In this document: positions 1-8,252 of the stretch, in pieces
Position numbering within the stretch: the stretch's first letter is position 1
Layout: the number at the start of each line of letters is the position of its first letter
Notes under the pieces: model-generated
Databases searched by the model: none
The model's input: the letters and a program-made list of their open reading frames with translations, nothing else
Told to the model about the DNA's origin: nothing
NCBI GenBank assembly: GCA_001556125.1
Contig: LSIG01000004.1
Location: 76,534 to 140,533 of the forward strand
DNA from: Rhizobiales bacterium CCH10-E5
GTDB taxonomy: Bacteria > Pseudomonadota > Alphaproteobacteria > Rhizobiales > Beijerinckiaceae
Length of the DNA stretch: 64,000 nucleotides
Direction of reading: 5' to 3'
Program-made: the position numbers and the translations under genes

Positions 1-609
1 TGGGGGCGGATCAGCTCCATCAATGTCCAGAAGGTCGTCTGGACCGCCGGTGAGGTCGGCCAGAGCTTCGAGCGCATCGATTGCGGCGGGCCGTTCGGCG
101 GGCTGCGCGAGCCGATGTTCCTGGCGAAGAACCCCAATGCCCAGATCCCGGTGCTCGAGGACGGCGACGTCTGCATCTGGGAGTCCAACAGCATCGTGCG
201 CTATCTCGCCGCCCGCTACGGCGCGGGCTGGATCTGGGAGGAGGATCCGGCGCGTCGGGCCGATGCCGATCGCTGGCTCGACTGGATGCAGGCCTCCCTG
301 CAGCCGGCGCTGATGCCGGTGCTCTGGGGGCTGGTGCGCAAGGTTCCCGAATACACCGCGACCGAGGTCGTCGCGGCCGGCGTCGCCAAGGCCGAGGCGC
401 TGATGGCGATCCTCGACCAGCATCTCGCGGAGCGCGGCTTCCTCGCCGGTGAGCGCTTTGGCATGGCCGACATCGTCGTCGGCTGCGGGGCGCATCGCTG
501 GTTGAACATGCCCGTCGAGCGCATCGCGCGGCCGCATGTCGAGCGCTGGTATGCGGCCATCGCCGCGCGACCGGCGGCCGGCCCGGCTCTGCCGCTGCCG
601 GTCACCTGA
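1..609 (+). CDS. Glutathione S-transferase family protein (5' end cut by window)
   Basis: The reading frame is open from base 1, so the true start lies upstream; 202 residues are visible. The visible N-terminus keeps a thioredoxin-fold GST-N domain with SSINVQKV near the start, the IPVLEDGD stretch that normally carries the cis-proline, and ESNSIVRYLA that binds the glutathione gamma-glutamyl end. A helical C-terminal domain follows (roughly residues 90-195). GSTs of this type conjugate or reduce small electrophiles with glutathione in the cytoplasm; the substrate cannot be read from sequence. The next gene begins about 55 bases downstream on the same strand, so cotranscription is possible. 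The family is clear; the subfamily is not. Confidence 0.88.
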   Translation, partial: WGRISSINVQKVVWTAGEVGQSFERIDCGGPFGGLREPMFLAKNPNAQIPVLEDGDVCIWESNSIVRYLAARYGAGWIWEEDPARRADADRWLDWMQASLQPALMPVLWGLVRKVPEYTATEVVAAGVAKAEALMAILDQHLAERGFLAGERFGMADIVVGCGAHRWLNMPVERIARPHVERWYAAIAARPAAGPALPLPVT

Positions 610-662
610 TGGTGAGGCGGCGGCGGCTTGATCGCGGCGTGGTGGCTGGCAAGATGGCCTTC

Positions 663-1172
663 ATGCGTTCAGCCCGTCTCGCTCTCGGCTTCCTTCTCTG
701 CGCCACCGCGCCCGGCTTCGCTCAGACCGGCCCGACGCTGGCGGCCGACCGCGCCCAGCTCGCCACCTGTCTGCGGGAGAACCCAGCCGCGGCGGGGGCC
801 TGCATCGGCTCGGTGGCCGTGGCCTGCGTGGTCGCGGCCGGGGCCAACCGCCAGGCGGCGGAAGCCGGCTGCGCCCGGCGCGAGGAAGCGGTCTGGCGCG
901 AGAAGCTGGTCCTGGCGGTGCAGCAGAGCGGCCGGCCGCTCGATGCCGGCCAGCGCAGCCGCCTCGTGGCGCTGCAGATGTCCTGGGAAGGCTATGTCGC
1001 GCAGAAATGCGCCTTCTATGCTGCCACCCAGCGCGAGGCCCTCCAGCCCGGCCGGCAGGCCGGCTGCGAACTGCGCGAGGTGGCCGCCCGGGCGCTGGAA
1101 CTGGAGCGTGGCGCCCGGCCGCAGGCGCCGGCGCGACGCCCGTCCCAGCAGCCGCCGCAGATCATCCGCTAA
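663..1172 (+). CDS. Secreted protein, LprI/DUF1311-like
   Basis: A 169-residue protein with a clear Sec signal peptide: Arg near the start, a hydrophobic run, then AFA-type processing around residue 21. The mature part has regularly spaced cysteines (TCLRENP, GACIG, AGCARRE, KCAFY, GCELRE) and a Trp-Glu-Gly-Tyr segment, a pattern typical of LprI-like lysozyme-inhibitor-type domains (DUF1311). The tail is Pro/Arg rich. An upstream in-frame ATG at 654 or one overlapping the GST stop at 609 would also be possible; I chose 663 because it places the signal peptide at the N-terminus. The role is probably periplasmic, but no function is proven and the family assignment is by pattern only. Confidence 0.65.
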   Translation: MRSARLALGFLLCATAPGFAQTGPTLAADRAQLATCLRENPAAAGACIGSVAVACVVAAGANRQAAEAGCARREEAVWREKLVLAVQQSGRPLDAGQRSRLVALQMSWEGYVAQKCAFYAATQREALQPGRQAGCELREVAARALELERGARPQAPARRPSQQPPQIIR

Positions 1173-1241
1173 ACGGCGTTAGCAGCCCGTCAGCTTTCAC
1201 CGGGTAGAAGCGACCGGTCGCCCGAAGCCCGAAAGCCGCCC

Positions 1242-2030
1242 ATGTTCTTCGTTCTCTCCAAGGTGGTCTGGTTCGTCCTGTCGCCGGTGAACCTCGCCAT
1301 CCTGCTGGCGTTGCTGGCGGCGCTGCTGGCCTTCACGCGCTGGGCGCGGGCGGCGCGCTGGCTCGGTGTGGCGTCGCTCGGCTTTCTGGTGCTGATGGCC
1401 TTCAGCCCGCTGCCGCGGCTGGTGATGTGGCCGCTGGAGAACCGCTTTCCGCAGCAGCCGGCCGAGAAGGGGCCCGTCACCGGGATCATCATCCTGGGCG
1501 GGGCGATCGGCGTCGCCCGCGGCGACGTGGTTCTGACCAGCGCCGCGGCGCGCATGACCAAGGCGGTGGAACTCGCCCGCCTGCATCCGCAGGCGAAGAT
1601 CGTCTTCACCGGCGGCGCCGCCAATCTGATCTCGCCGGTGACCAAGACCGAATCGGACGGCGCGAGCGTGCTGTTCGAGGGGCTCGGCCTGCCGCGCGAG
1701 CGCATCTTGCTCGAGGACAAGTCCCGCAACACCCGCGAGAATGCGCTCTTCACCAAGCAGCTGGTCGATCCGAAGCCCGGCGAGCGCTGGCTGCTGGTGA
1801 CCTCGGCCTGGCACATGCCGCGCTCGATGGGCGTGTTCCGCAAGGCGGGCTTCGCCGTCGAGGCCTTCCCGGTCGACTACCTGACCGAGGAGAAGGCGTC
1901 CGAATTCGTGCGCGTCTCGGGGCGGGCGCCGCGCGGGCTGATGATCGCCGATGACGGCTTCAAGGAGTGGGTCGGGCTCGTGGCCTATCGCCTGGCCAGC
2001 TATACCGACGCGCTGTTTCCGGGGCCGTGA
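1242..2030 (+). CDS. YdcF/ElyC-like DUF218 membrane protein
   Basis: 262 residues. Two hydrophobic segments at roughly residues 8-31 and 40-58 anchor the protein. From about residue 83 a DUF218 domain begins with IIILGGAI, continues with VFTGGAAN and RNTRENA, and includes TSAWHMPRS. These are the conserved nucleotide- or phosphate-binding-like motifs of the SanA/YdcF/ElyC group. E. coli ElyC is linked to envelope (peptidoglycan and undecaprenyl carrier) homeostasis; the biochemical activity is not established. It reads alone, and its stop lies 4 bases from the stop of the convergent DUF3253 gene. Confidence 0.85.
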   Translation: MFFVLSKVVWFVLSPVNLAILLALLAALLAFTRWARAARWLGVASLGFLVLMAFSPLPRLVMWPLENRFPQQPAEKGPVTGIIILGGAIGVARGDVVLTSAAARMTKAVELARLHPQAKIVFTGGAANLISPVTKTESDGASVLFEGLGLPRERILLEDKSRNTRENALFTKQLVDPKPGERWLLVTSAWHMPRSMGVFRKAGFAVEAFPVDYLTEEKASEFVRVSGRAPRGLMIADDGFKEWVGLVAYRLASYTDALFPGP

Positions 2031-2034
2031 GGGA

Positions 2035-2304
2035 CTATTCGCCTTCAGGCAGCCGCAGCCGGTAGACGCCGCGGAAATCGTCGGGATCGACCGGGCGGCC
2101 CTTGCGTGTGATCACGACCTTGCCTTCCTTCATCAGCCGGACCGCAGTGCGGCGGATCGGCTGCATCAGCGGGCCCCAGCCGTCGGGATGGTCGCCGCCG
2201 AGCGCGCGCGCGGCTTCCGAGGGGCAGATCGTGCGGCCTTCGCCGCGCTGCGCGGCCAGCGCCAGGATCGTGGCTTCCAGCTCGGTCTCGTCAGGCTTCG
2301 TCAT
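2035..2304 (-). CDS. DUF3253 domain protein
   Basis: An 89-residue soluble protein matching the small DUF3253 family, which is predicted to adopt a winged-helix-like fold. Visible family features are the TILALAAQRG start, the TICPSEAARAL segment, the WGPLMQPIRRTAVRLMKEGKVVI core and a C-terminal YRLRLP strand. It lies immediately downstream of the DUF599 gene on the same strand with a gap of about 13 bases, so both are probably in one transcript, and it faces the YdcF-like gene tail to tail. Function is unknown; DNA binding is only suggested by the predicted fold. Confidence 0.8.
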   Translation of the reverse strand: MTKPDETELEATILALAAQRGEGRTICPSEAARALGGDHPDGWGPLMQPIRRTAVRLMKEGKVVITRKGRPVDPDDFRGVYRLRLPEGE

Positions 2305-2317
2305 GGCTCGGACTTCT

Positions 2318-3028
2318 TCAGGGCTCGGACTTGGCCTGCGTCGTGTCGGGATAGCGGAAGACGCGGGCTGCGTCGGAAGCGAACTGGCGCCGGTACATCG
2401 CGATCAGCACGGCGCCGGTGAAGAGAATGAAGGTCGTCGGACCCAGGAACCAGCCCATATAGGCGAGCGCGAAGAAGAAGGCGCGCTGGCCGCGGTTGAA
2501 ATGGCGCCCGCCGGCGACGTTCATCTCGATCGCCTCGTGGACGGCGCGCTGCGCATCCTCCGGATCATGGTTCTTGGCCGGCGGCAGCGAGCCCAGCAGG
2601 ATGACGCAGTAGTTGAACAGCCGGTAGCTCCAGGCGAATTTGAAGAAGGCGTAGCCGAAGATCAGGGCGAGCCCGATGACCTTGAGCTCCCAGACGGCGC
2701 GCGTCGGGACGGTGCCGAAGGGCAGGTCCGAGAACAGCGCGACGACGCGATCTGTCGATTGCAGCAGCGTCAGCGTGCCGCCGATGGCGATCAGCGAGGT
2801 CGAGGCGAAGAAGGCCGTGCCGTTCTGTAGGCCGTTCATGATCTGCGTGTCGACGATGCGGTTGTCGCGCCCCATCGATTCGCGAATCCAGCGGGCGCGA
2901 CGCAGATTCATCCGCATGTTCAGGCTCTTGCCGGCATGCGGACCCATTTCCACGGCGAAATGATAGCCGATCCAGGCCGCCGCGAAGAAGGCGGCGCCGA
3001 TGATGTCGAGCGTTCCGAATCCGATCAT
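2318..3028 (-). CDS. DUF599 family membrane protein
   Basis: 236 residues with about four hydrophobic segments. The first is at residues 3-22 (DIIGAAFFAAAWIGYHF), others lie near 95-115 and 155-180, and the last is FFALAYMGWFLGPTTFILF near 185-205. This is typical of DUF599, an uncharacterised inner-membrane family. A longer frame extends to 3157, but the strand carries GGAG six bases before the ATG at 3028 and the hydrophobic region begins right after, so I chose that start. An ATG at 3034 sits directly against the GGAG and is less likely. It is divergent from the rhodanese gene, sharing a 109-bp promoter region. Confidence 0.8.
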   Translation of the reverse strand: MIGFGTLDIIGAAFFAAAWIGYHFAVEMGPHAGKSLNMRMNLRRARWIRESMGRDNRIVDTQIMNGLQNGTAFFASTSLIAIGGTLTLLQSTDRVVALFSDLPFGTVPTRAVWELKVIGLALIFGYAFFKFAWSYRLFNYCVILLGSLPPAKNHDPEDAQRAVHEAIEMNVAGGRHFNRGQRAFFFALAYMGWFLGPTTFILFTGAVLIAMYRRQFASDAARVFRYPDTTQAKSEP

Positions 3029-3137
3029 ATCCATCTCCGGCGCGCACAGTGCGGCGTGGGCGCGGGCGCGACAAGGCGCGATTGACGCAGGCGGCGGCAA
3101 TGGCCACGGTGCCGCCCGTTCGAGAGGGAGGCCGGCC

Positions 3138-3566
3138 GTGCCGCAGACCATCACCAAGGGCTACAAGGCGCTGCTGGCGGAAGCCGAGGCCGTCGTCGAG
3201 ACGCTGAGCGTCGAACAGGCGCAGGCGCTGCTCGGGCGCGACGACGTCGTCTTCGTCGATCTGCGCGATCCGCGCGAGCTGGAGCGGGAAGGGCGGATGC
3301 CCGGCGCCTTCCACTGTCCGCGCGGCATGCTCGAATTCTGGATCGATCCGGAGAGCCCCTATGCCAAGCCGGTCTTCCAGCAGGACAAGCGCTTCGTCTT
3401 CTTCTGCGCCGGCGGCTGGCGCTCGGCGCTGGCGGCGAAGGCCGCACAGGAGATGGGGCTGAGGCCGGTAGCGCATGTCGCTGGCGGTTTCGGCGCCTGG
3501 AAGAAGGCCGGCGCGCCTTTCGATGCGGCCGAGCTGCGCGATCCGGCCGCGAAGGCGACCGCGTGA
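3138..3566 (+). CDS. Rhodanese-like sulfurtransferase
   Basis: 142 residues, a single rhodanese domain. The CH2A-like motif VDLRDPRELEREGRMPGA and the active-site loop FFCAGGWRS with the catalytic cysteine are both present, followed by the usual VAHVAGGFGAWKKAG C-terminal strand. The family transfers sulfane sulfur from a persulfide on that cysteine; the physiological donor and acceptor are unknown. The start is a GTG with GGGAG seven bases upstream (3126-3130); the longer frame beginning at 3000 has no ribosome site and would overlap the divergent gene. The stop overlaps the GTG of the next small gene by four bases, indicating translational coupling. Confidence 0.88.
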   Translation: MPQTITKGYKALLAEAEAVVETLSVEQAQALLGRDDVVFVDLRDPRELEREGRMPGAFHCPRGMLEFWIDPESPYAKPVFQQDKRFVFFCAGGWRSALAAKAAQEMGLRPVAHVAGGFGAWKKAGAPFDAAELRDPAAKATA

Positions 3567-3745
3567 GCCCCGTCAACGTCCTCGTCGTCCTGCTGGTCGT
3601 CGGCTTCCTGTTCCGCAAGCCGCTGGGCCGTCTGTTCAGCCGCCAGTTTCCCGACCGGGCGAAGCGTCACCGCATCGTCGGCACGATCATCGCCGGCTTT
3701 TTGCTGGTGATCGCGGTGCGGCTGGTGGCGCTGCTGTGGAAATAG
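3563..3745 (+). CDS. Small two-segment membrane protein
   Basis: 60 residues, GTG start overlapping the rhodanese stop in a GTGA arrangement. Two hydrophobic segments, residues 4-18 and about 38-57, flank a basic loop (RKPLGRLFSRQFPDRAKRHR). I do not recognise a named family. Coupling to the rhodanese suggests a shared transcript and perhaps a membrane partner, which is inference. The stop codon TAG lies in the left arm of a perfect hairpin whose right arm contains the stop of the facing gene. Confidence 0.65.
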   Translation: MSPVNVLVVLLVVGFLFRKPLGRLFSRQFPDRAKRHRIVGTIIAGFLLVIAVRLVALLWK

Positions 3746-3761
3746 GGCTGGGCCCTATTTC
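3739..3761. terminator. Compact hairpin spanning both convergent stop codons
   Basis: A ten-base-pair inverted repeat (left arm 3739-3748, right arm 3752-3761) with a three-base loop separates the convergent genes at 3563-3745 and 3755-4270. The left arm holds the TAG stop of the plus-strand gene and the right arm holds the complementary stop of the minus-strand gene. There is only a three-T run beyond the stem, so bidirectional termination is plausible but weak. Confidence 0.45.
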
Positions 3762-4270
3762 GGGGCCAGGGCACGCGGCCTGACGCCGGGAACCGGCCCT
3801 GGTGGCAGCGCGGGCTCCTCTAGGGGCAGCGTCTTCAGATCCAGAGTCGGCTTGCTCAGAAAGCGATTCAAGCCGGCTACATAACTCTCTGGCAAGGCCC
3901 AGTGTTTGGCTGCAGCGATGACGGTTTCCATGTAGCCGGGCTTGGGCCGGCCGGGATCGCCGGAGCGGCCGATATAGACCAGCGCGCGCTTGGCGCCGCC
4001 GGGCACGATCACCGGCTGGCTGATCTTGACGTAGAGCCCGCTGGAGAGGTCCTCGAATTTGTCGAGCGTGCGGATGTCGCCGAGCGCGCAATCCCAGAGC
4101 ACGCCATGCACCTCCTCGCGCGGGTCGCGAACGACGGACGCGTAGCCGTCGGTGGTGACGAGGAAGCGGTGGCGCGGCAGGCGCGCGAGCCCCAGCGGCT
4201 TGGAGCGCGGGCAGCGCTGCGCCATGCCGGCGGGGTCCATGTTGAGGCCATAGGCGAAGTAGAGGGGCAT
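3755..4270 (-). CDS. Gamma-glutamylcyclotransferase-like (AIG2/GGCT fold) protein
   Basis: 171 residues starting MPLYFAYGLNMD, the YFAYGxN signature of the GGCT/AIG2 fold that cradles a gamma-glutamyl group. The middle (VHGVLWDCALGDIRTLDKFEDL) carries the conserved acidic residue after the strand, and a Tyr-Val-rich strand pair follows. The family removes or cyclises gamma-glutamyl amines, but several branches lack proven substrates. A longer frame to 4315 adds 15 residues before the conserved start and no ribosome site supports it. Upstream lies a palindromic repeat (4311-4414) and then ivd on the same strand, so the gene has no obvious operon partner. Confidence 0.8.
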   Translation of the reverse strand: MPLYFAYGLNMDPAGMAQRCPRSKPLGLARLPRHRFLVTTDGYASVVRDPREEVHGVLWDCALGDIRTLDKFEDLSSGLYVKISQPVIVPGGAKRALVYIGRSGDPGRPKPGYMETVIAAAKHWALPESYVAGLNRFLSKPTLDLKTLPLEEPALPPGPVPGVRPRALAPK

Positions 4271-4310
4271 GGTCGGCTGATCCGGTTCTCGTGATCGATC
4301 ACCCTCTGCC

Positions 4311-4414
4311 GTCATCCTGGGCGACCGAAGGTCGCCCGGGATCCATCCTAGAGTACCGTTGCTGCTCTAGGATGGATCCCGGCCTGCGCCGCTTCGCGGC
4401 TTGTCCAGGATGAC
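4311..4414. repeat. Intergenic palindromic repeat, family 1 (copy A)
   Basis: A bounded element beginning gtcatcctgg and ending ccaggatgac. Inside are a nested inverted pair, gggatccatcctagag and its near complement ctctaggatggatccc, and two small hairpins, one of them around cgcttcgcg. The same architecture recurs at 19239, 43704, 46460, 49387, 49809 and 52487. It lies between the GGCT-like gene and ivd. Confidence 0.85.
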
Positions 4415-4434
4415 GGCACGATGGGTGCTGGGGT

Positions 4435-5607
4435 CTATTTCGTCTTCTGGAACAGCTCCCGCCCGATCAGCATGCGCCGGATCTCGCTGGTGCCGGCGCC
4501 GATCTCGTAGAGCTTGGCGTCGCGCAGCAGGCGGCCGGTCGGGTAGTCGTTGATATAGCCGTTGCCGCCGAGCAGCTGGATGGCGTCGAGCGCGATCTGG
4601 GTCGCCTTCTCGGCCGCGATCAGGATGGCGCCGGCCGCGTCCTCGCGGGTGGTCTCGCCGCGGTCGCAGGCCTTGGCGACGGCATACACATAGGCCTTGC
4701 AGGCGTTCATCATCACATACATGTCGGCGATCTTGCCCTGGACGAGCTGGAACTCGCCGATTGCCTGGCCGAACTGCTTGCGCTCGTGGACATAGGGCAT
4801 GACCACGTCGAGCGCCGCCTGCATGATGCCGAGCGGCCCGGCCGCCAGCACGACGCGCTCATAGTCGAGGCCCGACATCAGCACGTTGACGCCGCGCCCG
4901 ACCGCGCCCAGCACGTTCTCCTCGGGCACCTCGCACTCCTCGAAGACCAGCTCGCAGGTGTCGGAGCCGCGCATGCCGAGCTTGTCGAGCTTCTGATGGG
5001 TCGAGAAGCCCTTCATGCCCTTCTCGATCAGGAAGGCGGTGATGCCCTTCGAGCCGGCCTCGGGATCGGTCTTGGCGTAGACCACCAGCGTCTCGGCGAT
5101 GGGCCCGTTGGTGATCCACATCTTGTTGCCGGTGAGAACGTAACGGTCGCCCTTCTTCACCGCCTTCGTCTTCATCGAGACGACGTCGGAACCCGCGCCG
5201 GGCTCGGACATGGCGAGCGCGCCGACATGCTCGCCGGAGATCAGCTTGGGCAGGTATTTCGCCTTCTGGGCGGCGTTGCCGTTGCGGGCGATCTGGTTGA
5301 TGCAGAGGTTCGAGTGGGCGCCGTAGGAGAGGCCTACCGAGGCCGAGGCGCGGGAGACCTCCTCGATCGCCACGACATGCTCGAGATAGCCGAGCCCTGC
5401 GCCGCCATCCTCCTCCTTGACCGTGATGCCATGGAGGCCGAGCGCGCCCATCTGCGGCCAGAGATCGCGCGGGAACTGGTTGGTCTGGTCGATTTCCTGC
5501 GCGCGCGGCGCGATCTTCTCCTGCGCGAAGCCGTGGACGGTATCACGGATCGCGTCGGCGGTTTCGCCGAGGTCGAAATTGAAGGGGCGGGGCGCATTGG
5601 CGAGCAT
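4435..5607 (-). CDS. ivd: Isovaleryl-CoA dehydrogenase
   Basis: 390 residues, the usual length for this acyl-CoA dehydrogenase. It oxidises isovaleryl-CoA to 3-methylcrotonyl-CoA in leucine degradation, passing electrons to ETF through FAD. Visible family marks: the FAD/substrate segment [17 protein letters not shown], the WITNGP motif, [12 protein letters not shown], and [15 protein letters not shown], whose Glu is where isovaleryl-CoA dehydrogenases place the catalytic base (rather than near the C-terminus). [22 protein letters not shown] and [12 protein letters not shown] are also present. The next pathway enzyme, methylcrotonyl-CoA carboxylase, is encoded at 13003 and 20057 on the other strand. 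The gene stands alone with repeat A behind its stop. Also named liuA. Confidence 0.95.
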   Translation of the reverse strand: MLANAPRPFNFDLGETADAIRDTVHGFAQEKIAPRAQEIDQTNQFPRDLWPQMGALGLHGITVKEEDGGAGLGYLEHVVAIEEVSRASASVGLSYGAHSNLCINQIARNGNAAQKAKYLPKLISGEHVGALAMSEPGAGSDVVSMKTKAVKKGDRYVLTGNKMWITNGPIAETLVVYAKTDPEAGSKGITAFLIEKGMKGFSTHQKLDKLGMRGSDTCELVFEECEVPEENVLGAVGRGVNVLMSGLDYERVVLAAGPLGIMQAALDVVMPYVHERKQFGQAIGEFQLVQGKIADMYVMMNACKAYVYAVAKACDRGETTREDAAGAILIAAEKATQIALDAIQLLGGNGYINDYPTGRLLRDAKLYEIGAGTSEIRRMLIGRELFQKTK

Positions 5608-5747
5608 GGTGACCTCCCGAGGGGCCGGCGTGACGTGGGCGTCCGGCGTTTCCCCGACTTATAGCGCGGCTGGCGCCCAAGTCAGCGCGCGCGGGCGCGC
5701 AGCGCGTTGGGCATCGATGCCGCAGGCATGAGCCGACCTCCGGCCCG

Positions 5748-6758
5748 TCAGCCGCCGATGACCCCGCGGCGGCGCAGCATCACCAGCGTCAGCAGTGCGG
5801 CGGCGAGGCAGGTCAGCGCGACGAAGAGCGCGCCGAGATCGTGCTCCATCCAGGGCAGGCCCTTCACATTGATGCCGAACAGCCCGGTGATGAAGGTCGC
5901 CGGCATGAACAGGGCCGTCAGGATCGAGAGGACATAGAGCTGGCGGTTGGTCTGGCTCGCCGTGCGGGCGGTCATTTCGTCCTGCAGCAGTCGGGCGCGG
6001 TCCTGCACCGACTGGACATCGTGATGCAGCCCGTCGATGCGCTGGAGCAGGCGCGCCGCGGCCTCCTTGACCTCCGCGGGCGATTTGCGGCCGGAGCTGG
6101 TCTCGGCGAAGCGGCGAAACAGCAGATGCAGTCCGCCGAGCTGCCGGTGCAGCCGCACCGCCATGCGCCTCACCGCGCCGACGCTGGCCGGCGCGTCGTC
6201 GAAGCTGTCCGCCAGCACCTTGTCCTCGACATCGTCGGTCTCGTCCATCAGCCGCACGACGGCGCGGGCGACGTCGTCGATGATGTATTCGATGATCAGC
6301 TCGAAGAGCTGGACCGGCCCCTCGACCGTCTCGCCGCGGTTCAGCGCATCGGCCGCGAGCCGGATCGACTGCAGCGCCTCGCGCCGGCCGGTGAGCAGCA
6401 GCCGCTCGCCGACGATCCAGTAGAGCGGCCCGACCATGTCGGAATCGGCGGCGACATCGCGCACGAGATCGTGGGAGACGCCCCAGACGAGGCCGGCGGA
6501 GTGGTCCAGCCGCTGATGCGTCTCGGGCGAGACGAACATGTCTTCCGCCGCCGCCGGCAGCCAGGGCTGCTGGGTGATCCAGTCCTTGGCGCGGCTGTGG
6601 ACGAGATCGAGATGAAGCCAGACGAAGCCGGCCTCCGGTGCGACGTCCGGCACCGTGTCCCGCGTGATCAGGCTCGGTGTGCCATCGGCGTCGAAGCGAT
6701 AGGCCCAGATGATGCCGATGTTGGACTGCGCGTCGGGGAGGGGGGCGGGAGCGTTCAT
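5748..6758 (-). CDS. CorA/ZntB-family divalent cation transporter
   Basis: 336 residues: a large N-terminal cytoplasmic domain, a long helical stalk (about 170-270), then two C-terminal membrane helices (FMPATFITGLFGIN... and ALFVALTCLAAALLTLVML). The pore signature that is GMN in CorA reads GIN here, a variant seen in the ZntB-like branch, so zinc or another divalent cation is as likely as magnesium. The charged tail RRRGVIGG is cytoplasmic. I chose the ATG at 6758; the frame extends upstream to 6830, but MNAPAPLPD precedes the domain directly and the longer version would run into the divergent small gene's promoter. Confidence 0.85.
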   Translation of the reverse strand: MNAPAPLPDAQSNIGIIWAYRFDADGTPSLITRDTVPDVAPEAGFVWLHLDLVHSRAKDWITQQPWLPAAAEDMFVSPETHQRLDHSAGLVWGVSHDLVRDVAADSDMVGPLYWIVGERLLLTGRREALQSIRLAADALNRGETVEGPVQLFELIIEYIIDDVARAVVRLMDETDDVEDKVLADSFDDAPASVGAVRRMAVRLHRQLGGLHLLFRRFAETSSGRKSPAEVKEAAARLLQRIDGLHHDVQSVQDRARLLQDEMTARTASQTNRQLYVLSILTALFMPATFITGLFGINVKGLPWMEHDLGALFVALTCLAAALLTLVMLRRRGVIGG

Positions 6759-6935
6759 GGCAACGACATCGACAAAGTGGCTGAGTACGCCTGAGCGAAC
6801 TCGATGAACTTTATGTGACGCGGCGTGCAACCGGCGGTGAAAGTGGCTTGCGCATCCACAAACATTCGCTACCTTCCGCTTGGTCGTAGTTGTACAGGCG
6901 GAAGTTTGAAACGTTGTCTTTTGGGGGGGATATTC

Positions 6936-7187
6936 ATGAAGAATGGTGCTGGTCTATGCGTGGCGTTGTTGATCTTGCTGATGTCGCCTGTCCTCCCCGC
7001 TGTCGCGCAGCAACGAAAGCCCGCCCCGGCTAACGAACCCGGTATCAATCCTCAGTGTATGACGATGGGCAATAAGCGCGGATGTACATGCGCACTAGAA
7101 ACGGGCGGTACGGTCGCAAACGGACGCTGGCAATACTTTAACAGCCGCACGTATTCAGATTGCATGCAAAAGAAGGGCTGGCTGTAA
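6936..7187 (+). CDS. Small secreted cysteine-containing protein, unknown
   Basis: 83 residues with a signal peptide (residues 1-24, hydrophobic LCVALLILLMSPVLPAVA then AQQ). The mature part of about 59 residues has four cysteines (NPQCMTMG, GCTCALE, SDCMQK), consistent with two disulfides. The ATG follows a strong G-rich ribosome site (run of Gs at 6923-6929); the longer frame from 6825 is not supported. Base composition is clearly lower in G+C than its neighbours (about 52-57 percent by count on two 60-base lines), so recent acquisition is possible. No family recognised; it reads toward the GH25 gene tail to tail, 5 bases apart. Confidence 0.65.
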   Translation: MKNGAGLCVALLILLMSPVLPAVAQQRKPAPANEPGINPQCMTMGNKRGCTCALETGGTVANGRWQYFNSRTYSDCMQKKGWL

Positions 7188-7192
7188 GACAG

Positions 7193-8140
7193 TCATTCGT
7201 TGCGGGCGGTGCGCTGCGGCACCTTGCCGGGCGGCGTCATGCGCAGGATCGTTCCGCCTGCAGCCTTCGGCGCCCGGTTGCCGGCGGCGGTTGCCGGCGG
7301 CTTCCGGCCGGCCACGCGCGGCTCGCCGCCGCGCCATGTGCGCGAGCCGATGTCGAAGCGGCCCTCGCGCCAGGCGGCGAATTGCTGCTCGCTGCCGAAG
7401 AAGGCGTTGCGGTCGACGTCGCCGGTGATGCCGGGCACGCGGCCGGTGGTGGTGAACTGCCAGAACTCCCACTTCTCGCGGTTGTAGCGGTGCTTCAGCG
7501 GTGCCGCGGTCGAGCGCAGCCAGTAGGGATAGTCGTTGAACTCGCCCTCGAGGATGTCCTCGTGGAAGTTGATGTCGGTGTAGATGATCGGCTTCTTGCC
7601 GGTGTGCTCCTGCAACGCCGCGAGCATGATCCGCATCTTCTCGAGCGCGTCCTCGCGCGAGACCTTGCGGGTGCATTGCGAGCCGTTCTGCCACTCGACG
7701 TCGAGCACGGGCGGCAAGGCGTCGGGATCGCGCGGGATGTGGCGCTTGAACCAGCGGACCTGTTCCTTGGCCGGGCGGCACCACCAGACGAAGTGATAGG
7801 CGCCGCGCGCGATGCCGGCCTTCTTGGCGCCGGCCCAGTTGCGGCGGAAATTCGGGTCGAGATGGTCGCCGCCCTCGGTCGCCTTGATGAAGGCGAAACG
7901 CGTGCCGGCATCGGCAACCTTCTCCCAGTCGATCTCGCCCTGCCAGCGCGAAACGTCGATGCCCTGGATCGCCTGACGGCGGGCGTCGCGGACACCGTGA
8001 TGCGGGGCCGCGTCGCTCTTCTTGGGATAGAGCGCTTCGGCAGGGCCGGTGAGGGCGGCGAGCAGGCCGGCAAGGACGGCCGGGAGGGCCACCCGCTTCC
8101 ACATCGTCGATCGCACCGGCTTCTCCCTCTCCTGGCTCAT
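7193..8140 (-). CDS. Secreted GH25 lysozyme-like muramidase (copy 1)
   Basis: 315 residues. N-terminal signal peptide (MWKRVALPAVLAGLLAALTGPAEA within the first 36 residues), then a GH25 domain: GIDVSRWQGEIDW, FAFIKATEGG, RGAYHFVWW, the catalytic VLDVEW (Asp-x-Glu), KPIIYTDINF, and WQFTTTGRVPGITGDVDRN. GH25 enzymes cleave the beta-1,4 bond between N-acetylmuramic acid and N-acetylglucosamine. A basic Pro/Ala-rich tail follows the domain. The start at 8140 is the longest; the ATG at 8104 would put the signal peptide first but lacks a well spaced ribosome site. It is the downstream neighbour of a very similar second GH25 gene on the same strand, 112 bp away. Confidence 0.9.
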   Translation of the reverse strand: MSQEREKPVRSTMWKRVALPAVLAGLLAALTGPAEALYPKKSDAAPHHGVRDARRQAIQGIDVSRWQGEIDWEKVADAGTRFAFIKATEGGDHLDPNFRRNWAGAKKAGIARGAYHFVWWCRPAKEQVRWFKRHIPRDPDALPPVLDVEWQNGSQCTRKVSREDALEKMRIMLAALQEHTGKKPIIYTDINFHEDILEGEFNDYPYWLRSTAAPLKHRYNREKWEFWQFTTTGRVPGITGDVDRNAFFGSEQQFAAWREGRFDIGSRTWRGGEPRVAGRKPPATAAGNRAPKAAGGTILRMTPPGKVPQRTARNE

Positions 8141-8252
8141 CCTTCGAGATGGCGAGGGCGTGGTTAAGGGCCGGTTAGAATTGGCTCGAATGCGGCCGCT
8201 TCGTTTCAGCTTTGGTTAACCGCCAAAACACCGGGGGCGACGCGCGGCGCGG

